Positions 5,788 through 8,998 of a stretch of DNA of 8,998 bases are shown piece by piece. A model generated the notes under the pieces. It was not told the DNA's origin. It saw only the letters and a program-made list of their open reading frames with translations, and searched no databases. The stretch comes from Chloroflexota bacterium (lineage in GTDB: Bacteria; Chloroflexota; Dehalococcoidia; GIF9; UBA5629): NCBI GenBank assembly GCA_016875975.1, contig VGOF01000045.1, forward strand, positions 1-8,998. The letters run 5' to 3'. Position numbers and translations under genes: made by a program. The stretch's first letter is position 1; the number at the start of each line of letters is the position of its first letter.

Positions 5788-6387
5788 GTGACAGCAAAAG
5801 CCAAGTCGAGGTCGGCACAAGCCAGGAAATGGCTGGAGATTAGCGGCATCGTCCTGGCCATGTTAGCCCTTACAGCAGCCATCATCTGGTCCTTCCGGTT
5901 TATTGAAATGTACCTGGAGACTTCGCTTGAGGGATTCGCCTGGGCAGGCTACCTGATAGTTTTTGTCATTACCCTTCTCAGCAGTGCCACCATATTCATT
6001 CCGGCACCTAGCCTGGCAATAGTCATAGCAGCAGCTACACAGTGGAACCCTGCTATTGTGGCCATTGTAGCCAGCGTCGGTGACACTTTAGGTGAGTTCG
6101 TGGGCTATGCTGCCGGTTACTGGGGAACCAGGATAATCGTCACGCGCCATGTGGCTGCCTACGACAGGGCAGTAGATTGGATGCAACGGCATGGCATGTT
6201 TGCGATTTTCTTCTTCGCCCTGATACCCCTCATGTTCTTTGACCTGGTAGGTCTAGCAGCAGGGGCTCTCAGGGTCAAGCCCTGGAAATTCTTCCTCGCT
6301 TGCTGGGGGGGACGCATACCACGAGCTTTCTTCCTGGCCTATGTGGGCTACGGGATTCCCGGGTTAATCCGGTTATGGACCTCCTGA
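5788..6387 (+). CDS. VTT-domain (DedA/SNARE-associated-like) integral membrane protein
   Basis: This 199-residue inner-membrane protein has a basic N-terminus and hydrophobic segments at about 19-37, 52-83, 88-112, 137-160 and 165-190. VTT/DedA-like signatures are IPAPSLA (71-77, re-entrant loop), GEFVGYAAGYWG (102-113), IPLMFFDLVGLAAGAL (146-161) and a final FLAYVG. It resembles the small YqaA-like subgroup rather than canonical DedA, because the conserved Arg of the DedA FxPxxR motif is absent. DedA-superfamily proteins are linked to lipid-carrier flipping and membrane homeostasis; sitting behind ispE it might serve polyprenyl-lipid metabolism, but that is inference. The GTG start abuts the ispE stop with no gap, with AGGTGG at 5776-5781 as ribosome site. 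Seven G (6305-6311) encode the WGG area. Its end overlaps the convergent cca gene by 15 bp. Confidence 0.85.
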   Translation: MTAKAKSRSAQARKWLEISGIVLAMLALTAAIIWSFRFIEMYLETSLEGFAWAGYLIVFVITLLSSATIFIPAPSLAIVIAAATQWNPAIVAIVASVGDTLGEFVGYAAGYWGTRIIVTRHVAAYDRAVDWMQRHGMFAIFFFALIPLMFFDLVGLAAGALRVKPWKFFLACWGGRIPRAFFLAYVGYGIPGLIRLWTS

Positions 6388-7626
6388 GCGCATGGAACGC
6401 ACGAATTCCTCCTCCCCTTTCCTGGTCTTAATCACTCCGTCCAGCCTGGCTTCATGAAGCGCTTTCAGCACCTCGCCCACCTGGGGCCCTGCGCTGACTC
6501 CCATCTTGAGCAGGTCATCCCCGTTCAGCAGTGGCTTGACAGAAGACAGCTTGGTCAGATAAAGCTTCAGGTGTTTCTCAGCTATCGGCGACTCTGTGGC
6601 CACCAGGTTTGCTCTGATTGCTTGAGCAGAGTACGGTCGGAGAAAACGATAGACCTCGCTGGGTTTCAGTTTGGGATTGTCCAGCTCACAGAGCTTGGCT
6701 TTGAGCCGTACCGTATGCAGCACAGCTTCGGCCATGGTTCTGGGGAGATTGAAATAGGCGATGAACTGCCCGAGTTCGTTCTCATTAAACTCATGGACCA
6801 GCAAGCAGAGATAGATGGTGGCTAATGAAATCCGCTTGTAAAGGCGGCGAGTCCTGGCAAATTTCTGGCCCAGCCGGCTATTGCCTTTAAGAGAAGGATA
6901 GAGCTGCTTGAGCACTCCCAACTTCTCAGCACGTGCGAACACCTTTTCCGGCTCCGGTTCCTTCATCAGTATGTGGTACAGCTCGTGCCGTAAACGGTCG
7001 CCGCTGATGGTACCCAGCTTAGATACATCGCGGCGTAGCAATATCTCTGTATCCGCTTCCAGCCTGAAATCTAGTCTTTGCTCATAGCGGAGGGCGCGCA
7101 GGATACGGGTGGCATCGTCTACAAAGCTGTCAGGATGCAGGATGCGAATGAGCTTCTTCTCCAGGTCTTGTTTGCCCTGATACAGGTCAATCAAGTCGCC
7201 GAAGCGCTGTGGCATTAAGCAGATAGCCATAGCATTGATAGAGAAGTCTCTGCGGATTAGGTCGTCCACCAGACGGCCAGGCTCAACAATAGGCAAGGCG
7301 CCTGGTCGGCCATAGATTTCCCTGCGAGCAGTGGCCAGGTCGATGCTGAAATCAGGATAGCGGAGGTTGGCAGTGCCGAAGCGCGAGTGAACGGTCAACT
7401 TTCCCTGACTTTCATTCGCCAGCACATGAGCCAACCTGACGGCATCGCCTTCCACCACCAGGTCGATATCATAGTTCGGTCGCTTCAGGAACAGGTCCCG
7501 CACCACCCCACCAACTAAATATACCCCCATCCCCAGTTGGCTGGCCCTTTCCCCGGCTTCTTTGACCAGTTTCAAAATGGGTGGGGGTAGGTAACTCTCC
7601 AATTTCGGTCTGACATTTTCCGCCAT
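6373..7626 (-). CDS. cca: Class II CCA-adding-type tRNA nucleotidyltransferase / poly(A) polymerase family
   Basis: This enzyme adds or repairs the 3'-terminal CCA of tRNA without a nucleic-acid template. In 417 residues it shows the class II head: GGVVRD (39-44), metal-binding DID (Asp53, Asp55), RRDFSINA (125-132) and the base-selecting motif DDATR (Asp171, Arg174), running into RALRY. Then come the neck and body helices (SGDRLRHEL) and a C-terminal tail, LLKMGVSAGPQVGEVLKALHEARLDG. No CBS or DHH domains are present, so it is the compact form. Some lineages split the job between CC- and A-adding enzymes, and sequence alone does not settle which this is. The start ATG lies 7 bp after the thioesterase stop, with GAGGGAG (7637-7643) inside that gene's end as ribosome site. 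Confidence 0.93.
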   Translation of the reverse strand: MAENVRPKLESYLPPPILKLVKEAGERASQLGMGVYLVGGVVRDLFLKRPNYDIDLVVEGDAVRLAHVLANESQGKLTVHSRFGTANLRYPDFSIDLATARREIYGRPGALPIVEPGRLVDDLIRRDFSINAMAICLMPQRFGDLIDLYQGKQDLEKKLIRILHPDSFVDDATRILRALRYEQRLDFRLEADTEILLRRDVSKLGTISGDRLRHELYHILMKEPEPEKVFARAEKLGVLKQLYPSLKGNSRLGQKFARTRRLYKRISLATIYLCLLVHEFNENELGQFIAYFNLPRTMAEAVLHTVRLKAKLCELDNPKLKPSEVYRFLRPYSAQAIRANLVATESPIAEKHLKLYLTKLSSVKPLLNGDDLLKMGVSAGPQVGEVLKALHEARLDGVIKTRKGEEEFVRSMRSGGP

Positions 7627-7633
7627 CGCCCTT

Positions 7634-8041
7634 TCACTCCCTCTTCGCTTTGAAGATAGAGTATGTCCCCATGGCCTTGGCTACCAGCTTGCCATCGTTT
7701 TCTATCTCTGATTCCATCACGGCGATGGCCTGGCTCTTGTGTATGACCCTCGTGTTGCAGACGAGCGTGCCCGATGACACGGCGGCGAAGTAGGCCACTT
7801 TGATTTCCACGGTGGCACATATTTCGCCTTCGTTCAAACGGGAATAGAGAGCTGCGCCCATGCCAGTATCTGCCATGGAATAGACAACGCCACCGTGCAG
7901 GACGTTATGCGGGTTCATAAGTTTACCGTTCACCTCCAGGTCACATTGGCTGTGCCCGTCTGCAATCGTGGTAAAATGCAAGCCGATAAGCTCGGCAAAA
8001 GGATGAAGGCCTGGCTTGTTAAGAGGAAATTCCCTGAGCAC
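7634..8041 (-). CDS. PaaI-type hotdog-fold thioesterase
   Basis: This 135-residue single-hotdog protein should hydrolyse acyl-CoA or aryl-CoA thioesters in the cytoplasm and typically acts as a tetramer. The family signature NPHNVLHGGVVYSMADTGMG is at 43-62: Asn43 and HGG (49-51) bind and polarise the thioester, and Asp58 is the likely catalytic acid. TVEIKVAYF (77-85) is the usual central strand. The start is GTG with GGAGGT five bases upstream. It is the first gene of a two-gene unit with cca, transcribed from the promoter at 8072-8100. There is no obvious metabolic link to cca; the pairing may be simple co-expression. The physiological substrate cannot be told. Confidence 0.92.
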   Translation of the reverse strand: MLREFPLNKPGLHPFAELIGLHFTTIADGHSQCDLEVNGKLMNPHNVLHGGVVYSMADTGMGAALYSRLNEGEICATVEIKVAYFAAVSSGTLVCNTRVIHKSQAIAVMESEIENDGKLVAKAMGTYSIFKAKRE

Positions 8042-8046
8042 GCATT

Positions 8047-8052
8047 ACCTCC
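8047..8052 (-). promoter_or_regulatory. Ribosome binding site selecting a GTG start for the thioesterase
   Basis: GGAGGT on the minus strand lies 5 nt before the GTG at 8041. An ATG at 8045, only 1 nt after the site and in another frame, opens an 8-codon frame (MRAQGISS) and is too close to the site for normal initiation. Confidence 0.7.
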
Positions 8053-8071
8053 ACATATGGAACTAGGAAGC

Positions 8072-8100
8072 ATTCTACCTTGTGACGTATGTGGGGTCAA
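8072..8100 (-). promoter_or_regulatory. Sigma70-type promoter of the thioesterase-cca unit
   Basis: Read on the minus strand, TTGACC (8095-8100) and TAGAAT (8072-8077) are separated by exactly 17 bp, and each matches the consensus at five of six bases. Transcription would start near 8065, leaving a leader of about 24 nt that contains GGAGGT. It lies just downstream of the heptamer repeat tract in the transcription direction. Confidence 0.65.
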
Positions 8101-8118
8101 TATGATGGCCCAAGTCAT

Positions 8119-8208
8119 AAAGTTAAAAGCTAAAGGTCAAAAGTGAAAATGATAAGTCAAAAGTTGGCAGTCAGCAGTCGCCTGTTGCCTGTTGCCTCAT
8201 GCCTGTGG
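8119..8208. repeat. 7-nt-periodic degenerate tandem repeat tract
   Basis: The tract reads as successive heptamers: AAAGTTA, AAAGCTA, AAGGTCA, AAAGTGA (8119-8146), AAATGAT, a short phase shift with AAGTCAAAAGTTG, then GCAGTCA, GCAGTCG (8167-8180), CCTGTTG twice (8181-8194), CCTCATG and CCTGTGG (8195-8208). The period stays at 7 while the heptamer sequence changes along the tract. It fills most of the gap between the thioesterase promoter and the CPBP gene and runs through the CPBP stop codon. It resembles the short tandem heptamer repeats (STRR) described in cyanobacteria in kind, not in sequence. It lacks the uniform repeats and spacers of a CRISPR array. Confidence 0.7.
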
Positions 8209-8998
8209 GGTAATCGGCTCTTTTGCCCAAAAGCGGTCGTAGAGGAAAAGGCAAAAGTTGACCAGGGCAAGCACGATGAAGCCGGCCAGCCCGGTGACGC
8301 CGATGGTGAGGTCGTTTCCGCCAGCAACTACCATTAAAGCTAATCCCACGGTTGCATTTAGAGAACCATGGATTATGGCGGCGGCGATGACCGATTTGGC
8401 TTTCAGCCTGACGTAGCTGAAAATAGGCGACAGGAGCAGCGTGAAGACGGTCATCATGAAGACGCCGGCCACTGGATGTTGAGGATAGTTGTGCCCCAAC
8501 AGGATGAGTGGGGCATGCCATATTCCCCAGATGACACCGATGAGGGCAGACGACCTCCAGAACCCCATGAAACCGAATTCCTTTTGCAGCAATCCTCGCC
8601 AGCCTAGTTCCTCCCCGAAACCAGCAACGGCATTGACAGTTATGCCGGCTATCAGCCCTTGGAGCAGCGAAATCCAGAAAGGATGTATGGGAAAAGCAGT
8701 CATCTGTTGTTCCATCTGCTGTAGTTGCTCCGGTGTGAGCGTCGATTTGAACCTCTCCATCAGTCCCGCCATTTGAGGCGAGAACTCCACTCCGGGCAAC
8801 AGTAGACTTACCCCCAGGGTAGCAAAGGCTATGACCGGTGGAAGCAGCCAGGCTACCAGAAACCACCTGTTCAGCTTGAAGGAAATACCCAGCGGCTCTC
8901 TCAACGATTCTTTGTAGATGAACTTTTGCACCACAATGGCCATAATCATGGGCACAAACATATAAACAATGCTAACAACGAGCGTGCCTGGCATGACC
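8197..8998 (-). CDS. CPBP (CAAX protease/Abi-type) intramembrane metalloprotease, N-terminus probably cut by window edge
   Basis: This polytopic membrane protein belongs to the Rce1/CPBP family of intramembrane proteases. The glutamate motif GFGEELGWRGLL (125-136, Glu128 and Glu129), the WHAPL histidine motif (His160) and HGSLN (His209, Asn213) supply the active site. Hydrophobic segments lie at about 5-24, 43-66, 106-124, 150-167, 176-194, 203-224 and 233-252. A soluble loop rich in Gln and Met (about 70-103) follows the second segment. An ATG occurs at 8994, but relatives I recall carry another N-terminal membrane segment before this point and only 4 bp remain, so the real start is probably outside. 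Roles in the family range from prenyl-protein processing to bacteriocin immunity; the role here is unknown. The stop codon lies in the heptamer repeat. Confidence 0.88.
   Translation of the reverse strand, partial: VMPGTLVVSIVYMFVPMIMAIVVQKFIYKESLREPLGISFKLNRWFLVAWLLPPVIAFATLGVSLLLPGVEFSPQMAGLMERFKSTLTPEQLQQMEQQMTAFPIHPFWISLLQGLIAGITVNAVAGFGEELGWRGLLQKEFGFMGFWRSSALIGVIWGIWHAPLILLGHNYPQHPVAGVFMMTVFTLLLSPIFSYVRLKAKSVIAAAIIHGSLNATVGLALMVVAGGNDLTIGVTGLAGFIVLALVNFCLFLYDRFWAKEPITPQA

Noticed and set aside
6454..6825. 123-codon plus-strand frame inside cca
   Set aside because: It is antisense to the well-supported class II nucleotidyltransferase and has no independent evidence.
8119..8208. CRISPR-like array
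   Set aside because: Units are 7 nt, degenerate and contiguous, with no spacers, and no cas gene is nearby.
8143..8776. Plus-strand open frames opposite the CPBP gene
   Set aside because: They are shadows of the minus-strand CPBP gene, whose catalytic motifs are clear. They show no family features or ribosome sites.
8171..8866. 231-codon minus-strand frame overlapping the CPBP gene
   Set aside because: It covers the same DNA in another frame and has an Arg/His/Cys-rich composition without recognisable motifs.

Overview
The window is bacterial chromosomal DNA of mixed housekeeping and transport character, with moderate GC content and tight gene spacing. The MEP-pathway kinase IspE, a bacterial RsmA, strong GGAGG-type ribosome binding sites and a large SRP RNA with an Alu domain exclude archaea. 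Together they suggest a Gram-positive-like or deep-branching bacterium. The intergenic inverted repeat of the TGTCATTCTGAG...GAAGAATCTCAC type and the style of the CPBP and VTT proteins would fit Chloroflexota (Dehalococcoidia-like). That placement is an inference from recall; no marker here proves it.

Region 1 (1-1798) begins with the C-terminal third of a P2-type cation-pumping ATPase. An EmrE-type SMR drug exporter follows. On the opposite strand is a signal-peptide-bearing, C-terminally membrane-anchored protein of unknown function. It ends 12 bp inside the SMR gene.

Region 2 (1820-3903) has a well-formed sigma70-type promoter (TTGAAA-N17-TAGTAT) driving the large SRP RNA (1937-2207), whose ends close in a perfect 9-bp helix. 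Only 29 nt later, with no visible terminator, a two-gene catabolic-looking operon begins. It encodes an NAD-type short-chain dehydrogenase and an amidohydrolase-2 TIM-barrel enzyme whose ribosome binding site overlaps the dehydrogenase stop codon.

Region 3 (3904-6387) starts with a repeat-rich spacer: an imperfect inverted repeat whose right arm runs into 21-bp tandem units. The operon rsmA-ispE-VTT membrane protein follows, with genes overlapping by 7 bp or abutting with no gap.

Region 4 (6373-8998, minus strand) holds a CPBP intramembrane protease running off the right edge, a 7-nt-periodic repeat tract, a good promoter (TTGACC-N17-TAGAAT), and then a hotdog thioesterase and a class II CCA-adding-type tRNA nucleotidyltransferase 7 bp apart. 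The nucleotidyltransferase ends convergently inside the VTT gene.

Most genes are ordinary. The parts that reward a second look are non-coding or contextual: the SRP RNA abutting the dehydrogenase operon, the two repeat families, the anchored Pro/Tyr-rich protein, and the dehydrogenase/amidohydrolase pair. I found no phage, IS element, CRISPR array, tRNA, rRNA or recognisable defence system, and no convincing evidence of a wholly new multi-gene system.
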